Of a DNA stretch of 64,000 nucleotides, positions 45,639 to 53,862 are shown one piece after another; positions within the stretch are counted from its first letter, which is position 1, and every line of letters starts with the position of its first letter. The position numbers and the translations under genes were made by a program. Source of the DNA: Actinotalea lenta (GTDB lineage Bacteria; Actinomycetota; Actinomycetes; Actinomycetales; Cellulomonadaceae); NCBI RefSeq assembly GCF_030586465.1, contig NZ_JAUQYP010000001.1, positions 558,001 through 622,000 on the forward strand, written 5' to 3'. The notes beneath the pieces were generated by a model that did not search any database, was not told the origin of the DNA, and saw only the letters and a list, made by a program, of their open reading frames with translations.

Positions 45639-45979
45639 CAGATGCTCTTCATCGCCGCGCGCATCAGGCTGAACTCCTGGTTCACGGCCTGGGTGGCCAG
45701 CTGGTAGCGCAGCTGGGTCTGGATGTTCAGCACCGTCTCGGTCTGCAGGTCGACGTTGTTGCCGTCCTGGCGGGGGGCGGCCAGCGACTGGCTGGTGGTG
45801 ATGTCACCGACCCCGGAGCCGTCGGCGACGGCAGCGGCGAGCGAGTCCTCGAAGGTGACCCGGCCGGCCAGGAAGCCGGGGGTCTGGATGTTGGCGACGT
45901 TGTCCGCGATGACACGCTGGCGCAGCGCCAAGCCGTCCAGGGCGGTGTTCATCGCCACGAAGGAGACCGAGTCGAACAC
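45638..45979 (-). CDS. flgB: Flagellar proximal rod protein FlgB
   Basis: 113 residues from GTG 45979, which has GAGGTGGC before it; upstream in-frame ATG 46057 would overlap the promoter -10 box and is rejected. Rod motif [41 protein letters not shown], and C-terminal [26 protein letters not shown]. First gene of flgB-flgC-fliE-fliF-fliG-fliH-fliI-fliJ-fliK-flgD-flgE. Confidence 0.95.
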   Translation of the reverse strand: MFDSVSFVAMNTALDGLALRQRVIADNVANIQTPGFLAGRVTFEDSLAAAVADGSGVGDITTSQSLAAPRQDGNNVDLQTETVLNIQTQLRYQLATQAVNQEFSLMRAAMKSI

Positions 45980-46055
45980 GGCCGCCACCTCTCGAGGTGC
46001 GCAAGGGCGGCCGTTCCATGGCCTCCGGGGCGAGCGATCCGTGCTCGCCGGGACC

Positions 46056-46081
46056 ATCGGCGCCGCTGCGGCGGCGTTGAG
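46056..46081 (-). promoter_or_regulatory. FliA-type promoter of the flgB unit
   Basis: On the minus strand CTCAAC (46076-46081), 14-nt spacer, GCCGAT (46056-46061), 77 bp upstream of the flgB GTG. A GGCAAACC element precedes the -35 box, as at the flbD promoter. Confidence 0.75.
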
Positions 46082-46187
46082 GGGTTTGCCGACGCCGAAT
46101 CACGAGGTCACGGTGACATCACCCGAAGGGGGCACCAAGATCCGCCCGACCCGGACACCTCGGGCACCCGGCGATCAGGGGGTCCTG

Positions 46188-46493
46188 TCAGGCGGGGAGG
46201 TCGACGTAGACCGGAGCCGACTCGGCGCGGCCGCGCAGGGTGCGGGTCGCCGCGAGCTGGCGGCGGCTGAGGGCAGCGGCCTCGGCCAGGCGGCGGGAGA
46301 CCTCGAGTTGACGGTTGAGGATCGCGCGGGCCCGGTCCGCCAGGGCGGCGGGCATCGGTCCCAGGTGGCTCGGCGGGGCCCAGCGGTCCGGCGGGTTCTC
46401 CGCGATGCGGTCGAGGGTGAGCATCTCCTCCGCGACCACCAGGTCCAGCTCGAGCGCGTCCAGGGCCTCGCGCCAGGCGTCGTCGAAGGTCAC
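46188..46493 (-). CDS. FliT-like small flagellar protein
   Basis: 101 residues from GTG 46493, one base after the fliS stop. Helical and Ala/Leu-rich: TFDDAWREALDALELDLVVAEEML, then RARAILNRQLEVSRRLAEAAAL. Position after fliD-fliS suggests a FliT-type chaperone for the filament cap FliD, but the sequence alone is too divergent to prove it. It could instead be an unrelated late flagellar protein. It is the last gene before the flgB promoter region. Confidence 0.65.
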   Translation of the reverse strand: MTFDDAWREALDALELDLVVAEEMLTLDRIAENPPDRWAPPSHLGPMPAALADRARAILNRQLEVSRRLAEAAALSRRQLAATRTLRGRAESAPVYVDLPA

Positions 46494-46494
46494 G

Positions 46495-46929
46495 TCAGCC
46501 GACCCCGAGCACGCCACCGGCGGCGGCGTAGGCGCCGCGCTGCGCCGGGACGGTGGGCGTCAGGGACGCGGCCGCGTCGTGCCACGCGTCACGCAGGGGC
46601 TCCACGACGCGCCGGCACCCGGCGGTGCGCTCCGGGTCGCCGGACATGTTCGCCCCGACCAGCTCGGTGAGCAGGAAGGAGTACACGCTCATGAGCTGCT
46701 GGCCCCCGTCCCACGCGTCGGTGTCCAGGGTCCCGGAGAGCTCGCTGACGATGTCCTGCGCGTGCACCAGCTGCTGGCCCGCGCCGGGCCGGTCGCCGGC
46801 GCGCTGGAGCTCCTCGGCCCGCTGCAGGTCCAGGACCAGGCGGTCGTAGAGCATCGTGAGCAGGGTGGCCGGGCTCGCGGTGCGCACGGTGTCATCCAGG
46901 TACCGGGCCCGCACTGCTGCGTAGTTCAT
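46495..46929 (-). CDS. fliS: Flagellin export chaperone FliS
   Basis: 144 residues. MNYAAVRARYLDDTVRTASPATLLTMLYDRLVLDLQRAEEL is the FliS signature (Y-x3-...-ASPxxLLxMLYD). FliS binds the flagellin C-terminus and prevents premature polymerisation. The end is an Ala/Gly tail. It lies 17 bp after fliD and just before the FliT-like gene. Confidence 0.96.
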   Translation of the reverse strand: MNYAAVRARYLDDTVRTASPATLLTMLYDRLVLDLQRAEELQRAGDRPGAGQQLVHAQDIVSELSGTLDTDAWDGGQQLMSVYSFLLTELVGANMSGDPERTAGCRRVVEPLRDAWHDAAASLTPTVPAQRGAYAAAGGVLGVG

Positions 46930-46946
46930 CGTGTCCCCTCCATGGT

Positions 46947-48299
46947 TCACGCGGACGCGCCGGACGACGCGCTGAGCGAGCTCAGCTGCGAGGCCAGCCA
47001 GGTGGACTGCGACTTGAGGTTCGACAGGGCCGACTCCATCGCGGTGTACGTCGTCTCCAGGGTCGACCGGCGCAGCGCCAGGCGGTCGTCCCAGCTGCTG
47101 ATCTGGTCCGAGAGGTCCTTGACCATGGACTGCTGCGACTGGATCTCCAGGGTCAGGGACCCGTAACCAGAGTTGGAGGCCTGGTCGCCGACCTGCTGGA
47201 CCCGGCCGGCCATGCCCGAGAGCAGGTCCTGGACCTTGCCGGGGTCCGCCGCGAGCGCGGAGGAGAACGTGCCCGAGTCGAGTGCGAACGTGCCGTCCTG
47301 GCTGAGGGTGATGCCGATCTGGGCGAGCGACATGCCGTTGACCGACGTCGAGCCCGCGTCCATCAGGTCCTGCTGGAGCAGCATGGTGGTCGAGTCCCCG
47401 GCGAACAGGCCACCGGTGACGACGGTCCGGCCCGTGGCGTCGGTGGTCGTCTTGGACGCCCGCCGCGACTGGATCTCCGAGAGTGTGGCGTTCAGGTTGT
47501 TCACCAGCCCGGACGCGAGCTTGGTGAGCGCGTCGTCGTCCCGCGCGACGGTCACGGTCACCGGGTTCGTCTCGACCGCGCTCACGGTCAGGTCCACGCC
47601 CCCGAGCACGCCGGAGAACGTGTTGGAGGCCTGGGTGACCGTCTGCGCTGCCGGCGTCCCGGCGAACAGCGTGATGCTGGCGTCCGACGCCGCCCGGATC
47701 TGGGTGGTGGTCAGGTCGGTCCACGTGCCGGTGGAGTCCTGGGACTGCACGGTGAACGCGTTCGCCTGCCCGGTGTCGGTGCCGGTGAGCTGGAGGTAGG
47801 TGGTGCCGTTCGCGCTCACGGTCGTGGCCGTCACGCCGGCGCCGGCACCGTTGAACGCCGCGACGATGTCCGCCATCGAGGTCGACTGCGCCGTGACGTT
47901 GTACGTCTGGCCGCCGCGGATCACCTGGAAGGTGGGCGGGATGGTGTAGAAGCTCGCCGGCATCTGCACCAGGGACGACTGCGACTGGGCGACGGAGTCC
48001 ACGGTGAACGTCACGGACGACGGCGTCGCATTCGAGGTGGTCGTCGCGGTGACGGAGCTGGCGCTCGACGTCGCGCTGACGGCCTTCCACGAGTCGGGGT
48101 CCGCCGCGGTCCTGGCGGCGGTGGTCAGGGACGCGACCTTGGTGTTCAGCGACTGGAGCGCCGAGACGAGCGAGGTCGCGGTGGACTGCTTGTGCTTCAG
48201 GAGCGTCTGGGGCGCCGCCTCGACCTGCATCAGCTGGTTGATGATGGACGTGGTGTCCATCCCGCTGACGATCCCCGAGATCGACGTGCTGCCTGCCAC
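46947..48299 (-). CDS. fliD: Flagellar filament cap protein FliD
   Basis: 450 residues from GTG 48299, with AAGGGAGAG upstream. The N-terminal domain (STSISGIVSGMDTTSIINQLMQVEAAPQTLLKHK) and C-terminal coiled coil (QISSWDDRLALRRSTLETTYTAMESALSNLKSQSTWLASQL) are the FliD signature. The middle includes a flagellin-hook IN-like region. FliD caps the filament and helps flagellin fold. A strong hairpin separates it from fliC, so it needs read-through or its own promoter. Confidence 0.95.
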   Translation of the reverse strand: MAGSTSISGIVSGMDTTSIINQLMQVEAAPQTLLKHKQSTATSLVSALQSLNTKVASLTTAARTAADPDSWKAVSATSSASSVTATTTSNATPSSVTFTVDSVAQSQSSLVQMPASFYTIPPTFQVIRGGQTYNVTAQSTSMADIVAAFNGAGAGVTATTVSANGTTYLQLTGTDTGQANAFTVQSQDSTGTWTDLTTTQIRAASDASITLFAGTPAAQTVTQASNTFSGVLGGVDLTVSAVETNPVTVTVARDDDALTKLASGLVNNLNATLSEIQSRRASKTTTDATGRTVVTGGLFAGDSTTMLLQQDLMDAGSTSVNGMSLAQIGITLSQDGTFALDSGTFSSALAADPGKVQDLLSGMAGRVQQVGDQASNSGYGSLTLEIQSQQSMVKDLSDQISSWDDRLALRRSTLETTYTAMESALSNLKSQSTWLASQLSSLSASSGASA

Positions 48300-48325
48300 G
48301 GGGCTCTCCCTTCCGACGTTGAGCG

Positions 48326-48361
48326 CGACCGGCGGTGGACGGGGTCGTCCACCGCCGGTCG
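48326..48361 (-). terminator. Strong terminator after fliC
   Basis: A perfect 15-bp stem, CGACCGGCGGTGGAC (48326-48340) and GTCCACCGCCGGTCG (48347-48361), with a 6-nt loop, 24 bp beyond the fliC stop. This would stop most transcripts and set a high fliC-to-fliD ratio. Confidence 0.88.
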
Positions 48362-48384
48362 TGCGGGCTATGCCCTGCGGTGGA

Positions 48385-49578
48385 TCACCGGAGCAGCTGC
48401 AGCACGCTCTGCGGCAGCGACTTGGCCTGGGCCAGCATCGCGGTGCCGGCCTGGGACAGGATCTGCGCCCGCGTGAACTGCACCATCTCGGCAGCCATGT
48501 CGGTGTCGCGGATCCGGCTCTCCGACGCCGTGAGGTTCTCGTTGGCGACGTTGAGGTTGTTGATGGTGTGGTCGAAACGGTTCTGGATCGCACCGAGGTT
48601 GGACCGCTGGGTCGAGACCTTGGTGATGGCCGAGTCGATCAGGTTGATCGCCTGGGTCGCACCGGAGGCCTGCTGGAAGACCGGCTCCGTAGCTGCCGCT
48701 TCAGTGGCAGAGGCACCCGCGGCCGGGGTGGCCCCCGTGAAGGTCAGGCCCGTGGCGGTTGCTGCCACCGTGACGGCACCCGAACCGAGCGCCGCGTCAG
48801 CGGCCGACTGGATCGCGGCGACGGATGACGCCGTGTCCGTGGCGCTGGAGAAGTCCACCGAGGTCAGATCGAACGACTTCGAGCCGACCGACACCGTGCC
48901 GTTGAGCGCCGTGAACTTCGAAGCGTCGTAGGCGGTGAAGTCAACTGTCGCCCCACCAGGGCCGTTGACCGTCAGAACGGCCGGAGTCCCCCCCGCCGCC
49001 GCGGTCGTCAGGACTGCGGTGCTGGCGTTGCTCGCCGCCGTGGTGACGTCGACGCCGGCGACCCCGAGAGCGGTGGCGCTCATGTTGCCGATGGTCACGC
49101 CGATCTTGTCGTCCGCCGAGGTGTTGGCGCCGACCTGGAAGGACCCGGTGTAGGAGCCGTCCAGGAGCTTGGAGCCGTTGAACTGCGTGGTGGACGCGAT
49201 GCGGTCGAGCTCCTTGTTGAGCTCCGTCATCTCGGACTGGATCGACGCCTTGGCGTCCGTGGACAGGCCACCGTCGTTCGCGGCCTGGACGGACAGGGTG
49301 CGCATGCGCTGGAGGATCGAGTGCGTCTCGGTGAGGGCACCCTCAGCCGTCTGGACGACGCTGATGCCGTCCTGGGCGTTGCGCACGGCCTGCTGGGTGC
49401 CGTTGATCTGCGAGCGCAGACCCTCGGAGATCGACAGGCCGGCCGCGTCGTCCGCAGCGCGGTTGATCCGCAGACCCGAGGACAGCTTCTCCAGGGAGCT
49501 GTTCAGCGAGTTCTGCGTGTTGGACAGGTTGCGGTACGCGTTGAGCGCCGCGATGTTGGTGTTGACCGAGAGACCCAT
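48385..49578 (-). CDS. fliC: Flagellin
   Basis: 397 residues. The conserved N-terminal D0/D1 (MGLSVNTNIAALNAYRNLSNTQ, SSGLRINRAADDAAGLSISEGLRSQI) and C-terminal D0/D1 (RSNLGAIQNRFDHTINNLNVANENLTASESRIRDTDMAAEM, ending QAKSLPQSVLQLLR) frame a variable Ala/Thr-rich surface domain. ATG 49578 has AAGGAGG before it. It has its own FliA-type promoter and a strong terminator. CsrA may act on the leader, where GGAGG occurs, with FliW as antagonist. Confidence 0.98.
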   Translation of the reverse strand: MGLSVNTNIAALNAYRNLSNTQNSLNSSLEKLSSGLRINRAADDAAGLSISEGLRSQINGTQQAVRNAQDGISVVQTAEGALTETHSILQRMRTLSVQAANDGGLSTDAKASIQSEMTELNKELDRIASTTQFNGSKLLDGSYTGSFQVGANTSADDKIGVTIGNMSATALGVAGVDVTTAASNASTAVLTTAAAGGTPAVLTVNGPGGATVDFTAYDASKFTALNGTVSVGSKSFDLTSVDFSSATDTASSVAAIQSAADAALGSGAVTVAATATGLTFTGATPAAGASATEAAATEPVFQQASGATQAINLIDSAITKVSTQRSNLGAIQNRFDHTINNLNVANENLTASESRIRDTDMAAEMVQFTRAQILSQAGTAMLAQAKSLPQSVLQLLR

Positions 49579-49642
49579 GGTGGAACTCCTCCTTGATTCG
49601 GGTCGAATACCTGCCGCCCCTCCATGGGCGAGCACCGGGATG

Positions 49643-49668
49643 ATCGGCGCGGCGGGTGCGGTGTTGAG
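49643..49668 (-). promoter_or_regulatory. FliA-type promoter of fliC
   Basis: On the minus strand CTCAAC (49663-49668), 14-nt spacer, GCCGAT (49643-49648), 65 bp upstream of the flagellin start. Identical boxes to the cheB and flgB sites. Flagellin is the classic FliA target, so this site anchors the motif. Confidence 0.8.
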
Positions 49669-49707
49669 GGATTCGCGTTGATCAGATCGGGTGATCCGAG
49701 ACGGCGA

Positions 49708-49739
49708 GACGCCCGCCGGATGGGCTACCGGCGGGCGTC
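49708..49739 (-). terminator. Terminator of fliA
   Basis: A perfect 12-bp stem, GACGCCCGCCGG (49708-49719) and CCGGCGGGCGTC (49728-49739), with an 8-nt loop, 14 bp beyond the sigma-factor stop. Confidence 0.82.
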
Positions 49740-49753
49740 CGGCGGTGCTGGGA

Positions 49754-50641
49754 TCAGCACACCGCCCGCTCGACCTCGGGGACCGAGGTCGAGTAGGAGT
49801 CGTAGGCCGCCGCGGCGACCGACCGCTGCGTCGGCACCGTCGTGACGGTGCTGACCTGGGCGCTGGTCGCGGCGCGCGCGGCGACCTCGGCGAAGTAGGC
49901 GCGGCGCCGGCGGGCGGCCACTCCGTCCGGGCGGGAGCCCTCGGCCACCAGGTCGGGGTCGAGCGAGGCGTTGATGCCGTCCTTGAGCAGGCCGAGCGCC
50001 TCGGTGCGCAGCTGGCTGATCCGGGACTGGGTCACGCCCAGCTCCTCGGCCAGCTCGGCGACCGGACGGTCGCGGAAGAACAGCTCGGTGACGACGTACC
50101 GCAGCCGGTCGGGCAGCGAGTCGACGCCGGCCCGCAGGTACTGCATCTTCTCGTCCACCAGGAGGCTCTCCTCGGGCCCGACCGCCGCGGAGACCACGGT
50201 CTCCGCGATCGAGCCGTCGAAGCCGTCCATGCTCAGCACACGCGTCTCGCCGTCGGACCGGGCCGCGTCGATCTCCTCGACCGGCATGCCCATCGCCTCG
50301 GCGAGCTCGTCGCGGCTCGGGGCGCGGCCGAGCGAGGCCGTCAGCTCGTCCGTGACCTCCGAGAGCTGGCGCGCGCGGCGACGGGCGCCGCGCGAGACCC
50401 AGTCCATCCCCCGCAGCTCGTCGATCAGCGCGCCCTTGATGCGCAGCGCGGCGTAGCGGGCGAAGGGGACACCCGTCGACGCGTCGTAGGCCCGGGCGGC
50501 GCGGACCAGGGCGAGGTGACCGGCCGACACGAGGTCGGCACGGGACACGTGCGCCGGCACGCGGCCGAGCATCGCGTTGACGTGGTAGCCGACGAGCGCC
50601 ATGTGCTCGACGACCAGCGCGTTGGTGGGGTTCTCGTTCAC
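49754..50641 (-). CDS. fliA: FliA/WhiG-type RNA polymerase sigma factor
   Basis: 295 residues from GTG 50641, chosen because upstream codons to 50821 look non-coding; the start is not certain. Sigma-2 (LVSAGHLALVRAARAYDASTGVPFARYAALRIKGALIDELR), sigma-3 and sigma-4 (LPDRLRYVVTELFFRDRPVAELAEELGVTQSRISQLRTEAL) are present. It directs polymerase to flagellar and chemotaxis promoters. The C-terminal 60 residues (about 236-295) after sigma-4 are an Arg/Ala/Ser-rich extension, unusual for FliA. No FlgM anti-sigma gene is visible. It is divergent from flgN. Confidence 0.94.
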   Translation of the reverse strand: MNENPTNALVVEHMALVGYHVNAMLGRVPAHVSRADLVSAGHLALVRAARAYDASTGVPFARYAALRIKGALIDELRGMDWVSRGARRRARQLSEVTDELTASLGRAPSRDELAEAMGMPVEEIDAARSDGETRVLSMDGFDGSIAETVVSAAVGPEESLLVDEKMQYLRAGVDSLPDRLRYVVTELFFRDRPVAELAEELGVTQSRISQLRTEALGLLKDGINASLDPDLVAEGSRPDGVAARRRRAYFAEVAARAATSAQVSTVTTVPTQRSVAAAAYDSYSTSVPEVERAVC

Positions 50642-51017
50642 GGGGTGTGATTCGGGGGGCGGCGTGAAGCACTTGAGACCGTCCGCGGGTGACGTCGCTA
50701 CGCTGCTCCGTTCGGTGGACAACCGGGGCGCGGGTGAGTCGCCACCCTTGAACCCAGATGTCCGGTTCCGAATCCGGACAGACCCTGCCCGGTCCGACTT
50801 GTCGGCTGTGACGAGCGCCACATCCCGAACCCCTCATGCGCCCCCGGCCTTCTCATCAGGTGAGCAGGTGAACGCTCACAGAGCGCTCGGGGGACTCCTT
50901 CCGGCAGAAGTCCTCCGAAAACCGTCACATCGGCCCGTCGACAGCCGATGGGCGGTGCGACAGACACTCCGCACGCGTGGCGGGTCGCCGCCGAGCGACG
51001 GGACGAAGGGTGGTCCG
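50642..51017. other. Divergent fliA/flgN intergenic region
   Basis: 376 bp that hold the flgN promoter (50924-50949) and the unidentified fliA promoter. No extra gene is convincing here. The fliA start itself may lie further upstream than annotated, since in-frame codons continue to 50821. Confidence 0.5.
50924..50949 (+). promoter_or_regulatory. FliA-type promoter of flgN-flgK-flgL-fliW
   Basis: GTCACA (50924-50929), 14-nt spacer, GCCGAT (50944-50949) on the plus strand, 68 bp before the flgN start. The first -35 base deviates (G for C); the -10 box and spacing match. Confidence 0.68.
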
Positions 51018-51503
51018 ATGGGCCTGAACGAGCTCTCCGGGGTGCTCTGGCGCGAGCGCCAGCTCCTCGAGCTCCTGCTCTTCAAGCTGGAGGAGGAGCA
51101 GCTCATCCTGACCAGCGGGCGCACGCAGTGGCTCGGCCACGCCACCCGCGAGGTCGAGTCCGTGCTCGAGCAGATCCGCACGGCCGAGCTCGGCCGGTCG
51201 ATGGAGGCCGACGAGGCCGCGCTCGAGGTCGGCGTCCCGGTCGGCAGCGGGCTGCGCGCCATCGCGGGCGCGGCACCGGCTCCGTGGGACACCCTGCTCG
51301 CCGAGCACCACGCGGCGTTCGTCTCCCTCACCGATCAGATCAACGAGCTGGCCCAGGGCAACCGGGAGCTGCTCGCGGCGTCACACCGCGCCACGCGCGA
51401 GACCCTGATGAGCCTGCAGGAGACCGTGGACACCTACGACCCCCGCGGCGGCGCCGCCACGGCCGTGGCGGGCACCAGCCACCTGCTCGACCAGGCACTG
51501 TGA
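51018..51503 (+). CDS. flgN: FlgN-family export chaperone
   Basis: 161 residues, helical. MGLNELSGVLWRERQLLELLLFKLEEEQLILTSGRTQWLGHATREVESVLEQI matches FlgN, the chaperone of the hook-filament junction proteins FlgK and FlgL, which are encoded directly downstream. ATG 51018 has AAGGGTGG upstream. It is first in the plus-strand unit after the FliA-type promoter. Confidence 0.9.
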   Translation: MGLNELSGVLWRERQLLELLLFKLEEEQLILTSGRTQWLGHATREVESVLEQIRTAELGRSMEADEAALEVGVPVGSGLRAIAGAAPAPWDTLLAEHHAAFVSLTDQINELAQGNRELLAASHRATRETLMSLQETVDTYDPRGGAATAVAGTSHLLDQAL

Positions 51504-51513
51504 ACGGGGCCAG

Positions 51514-52956
51514 ATGAGCACCTTCTCCGGGATCTCCACCGCCCTGTCCTCGCTGATCGCCCAGCGCCAGGCGCTGGACGTGTCGGGGCAGAACATCGCC
51601 AACGCCAACACGCCCGGCTACACGCGCCAGCGCGCGGACATGTCGCCGGTGCAGGGGTCCAGCGTGCCCAGCCTGTGGTCGAGCTCCCCGGCCGCCGGCA
51701 ACGGCGTGCGGATCGACCAGATCGCCCGGCTCGGCGACGTGTTCCTGGACACCCGGCTGCGCTCGGAGACCTCCGCGTCCTCCTACGCCGCTGCCCACGC
51801 CGACACGCTCGGCCGTCTGGAGGCCACCCTGAACGAGCCGTCCGACACGGGGCTGTCGAGCGCGCTGCAGACCTTCTGGGCGGACTGGCAGGACGTCGGC
51901 AACGCTCCGGACGACACCGCAGCGCGCAAGGTGCTGCTCGGCGACGCCGAGGCCCTGGTCAGCCAGGTTCACGCCGGCTACCGCACCGTGCAGACCCAGT
52001 GGTCGCAGCTGCGGACGAGCACCGCGACCCTGGTCGACCAGGTCAACACGACCGCGGCGCAGATCGCGGACCTGAACTCCCAGATCCGCTCGATCACCGT
52101 CTCCGGCGGCAACGCCAACGAGCTGATGGACCAGCGCAGCACGCTCGTGACCTCGCTGTCCGGGCTCGTGGGCGCGACGGCACGCGAACGGTCGGACGGC
52201 ACCATGGACGTCATGGTCGCCGGCAACGCCCTGGTGCGCGCCGACCACGCGAACACGATCTCGATGACCGGGTCGTTCACGATGGCGGGTGGTCTCACCG
52301 CCGCGGGTCAGGTCGGGTTGCAGTGGGACACGGTCCCCCCGACGGCCCTCACGCTCGACGGCGGCACGATCGGCGCCAACATGGACGACCTCGCACCGGC
52401 CGGCGTGCTCGGGAACGCCGCCTCGACCTGGGACACCCTGGCGACGCAGCTCGCCTCGACCGTCAACGCGGTGCACAGCACGGGGAGCACGATCCAGACG
52501 CCCCCGACCACCGGGGTGGACTTCTTCGCCGTGGACTCCACGGTGCCGGCGGCCCTGGGGCTCTCGGTGGCCATCACGGACCCCAAGGACGTGGCGGCGG
52601 CCGGCCCGATGCCGGCGACCGTGACGGACCCGTCGTCGTGGGCGCTGGACGGCTCCGGGGCGGACACGATCAGCGCGCTGGCCGACGACCCGAACGGCGC
52701 GGACGCCATCTGGCACGGGTTCGTCGTGGACCTGGGTGTGCAGTCCCGCTCGGCCACCCAGCGCTCCACGGTTCTGGAGACCTCGCGCGCGAGCGCGGAG
52801 AACCTTCAACTGTCGGCCAGCTCGGTCGATCTCGACGAGGAGTCCACCAACATGCTCGCCTACCAGCGGGCCTACGAGGGAGCGGCTCGCGTCATGACCG
52901 CGATCGACCAGATGCTCGACACGCTGATCAACCGCACCGGCGTGGTGGGGAGGTAA
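51514..52956 (+). CDS. flgK: Hook-filament junction protein FlgK
   Basis: 480 residues. N-terminal rod-hook motif FSGISTALSSLIAQRQALDVSGQNIANANTPGYTRQRADM; C-terminal SASSVDLDEESTNMLAYQRAYEGAARVMTAIDQMLDTLINRTG. FlgK is the first junction protein between hook and filament. The middle domain contains LDTRLRSETSASSYA. It starts 10 bp after flgN and is followed by flgL after 3 bp. Confidence 0.97.
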   Translation: MSTFSGISTALSSLIAQRQALDVSGQNIANANTPGYTRQRADMSPVQGSSVPSLWSSSPAAGNGVRIDQIARLGDVFLDTRLRSETSASSYAAAHADTLGRLEATLNEPSDTGLSSALQTFWADWQDVGNAPDDTAARKVLLGDAEALVSQVHAGYRTVQTQWSQLRTSTATLVDQVNTTAAQIADLNSQIRSITVSGGNANELMDQRSTLVTSLSGLVGATARERSDGTMDVMVAGNALVRADHANTISMTGSFTMAGGLTAAGQVGLQWDTVPPTALTLDGGTIGANMDDLAPAGVLGNAASTWDTLATQLASTVNAVHSTGSTIQTPPTTGVDFFAVDSTVPAALGLSVAITDPKDVAAAGPMPATVTDPSSWALDGSGADTISALADDPNGADAIWHGFVVDLGVQSRSATQRSTVLETSRASAENLQLSASSVDLDEESTNMLAYQRAYEGAARVMTAIDQMLDTLINRTGVVGR

Positions 52957-52959
52957 CCC

Positions 52960-53862
52960 GTGATCGGACGCGTCACCCAGCAGACGCTGCAACGCTCGAC
53001 GCTGGCCAACCTGCAGCTCAACCTGAGCAAGATGTCCGACCTGCAGGCCCAGATGTCCAGCGGCAAGAAGATCACCAAGCCGTCGGACGACCCGGCAGGC
53101 ACCGCCCAGGCCCTGAGCCTGCGGGCGCAGAACCGCGCCACCACGCAGTACCAGCGCAACGCGCAGGACGGCGAGGCCTGGCTGACCACGATCGACACCG
53201 CGATGCAGACGTCCGTGACCACGCTGCGCCGGGTGCGCGACCTCGTGGTCCAGTCCGGCTCGGGTGCGCTGAACGCGACCGGTCGCGAGGCGCTCGCCAC
53301 CGAGATCGAGGGCCTGCGCGACAGCCTGCTCGGCCAGGCGAACACCAGCTACCTCGGGCGCTCGGTGTTCGCGGGGTCCTCGAATGCCGGTGCCGCGTTC
53401 AGAGTCGACTCCACGACGACGCCACCCACCTACACGTGGACCGGCAGCCCCGACGCCTCGGTGCAGCGGCGGCTCGCCCCCGACACCACGGTGCGAGCCG
53501 ACGCCGACGGGTCTGCGTTCTTCGGCGACGGGGCGACCTCCGTCTTCACCATGCTGGACGACATCGCCGCGGGACTGCGGGCCGGGACCGACGTGACCAG
53601 CAAGCTGGACGACATCGACACCCGCACGTCGTCGATGCTGGGCGAGCTGTCGAACGTCGGTACGCGGACCAATCAGATCAAGGCCGCGCAGAGCAACAAC
53701 GCGCTGGCGCTGCAGGACGTCAGCACCCGGCTGTCGGGGGTCGAGGACATCGACCTCGCCCAGACCGTCGTAGAGCTGCAGATGCAGGAGGTCGCGTACA
53801 AGGGTGCACTCGGAGCCACGGCGCGCGTGCTGCAGCCAACCCTGATGGACTTCCTGCGATGA
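52960..53862 (+). CDS. flgL: Hook-filament junction protein FlgL
   Basis: 300 residues from GTG 52960. It begins IGRVTQQTLQRSTLANLQLNLSKMSDLQAQMSSGKKITKPSDDPAG, the flagellin-like N-terminus of FlgL, and ends LAQTVVELQMQEVAYKGALGATARVLQPTLMDFLR. FlgL is the second junction protein. Its stop overlaps the fliW start (ATGA, 53859-53862). Confidence 0.96.
   Translation: MIGRVTQQTLQRSTLANLQLNLSKMSDLQAQMSSGKKITKPSDDPAGTAQALSLRAQNRATTQYQRNAQDGEAWLTTIDTAMQTSVTTLRRVRDLVVQSGSGALNATGREALATEIEGLRDSLLGQANTSYLGRSVFAGSSNAGAAFRVDSTTTPPTYTWTGSPDASVQRRLAPDTTVRADADGSAFFGDGATSVFTMLDDIAAGLRAGTDVTSKLDDIDTRTSSMLGELSNVGTRTNQIKAAQSNNALALQDVSTRLSGVEDIDLAQTVVELQMQEVAYKGALGATARVLQPTLMDFLR

Noticed and set aside
45638-46057. 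Longer FlgB from ATG 46057
   Set aside because: It would start inside the FliA-type -10 box, upstream of any transcript from that promoter.
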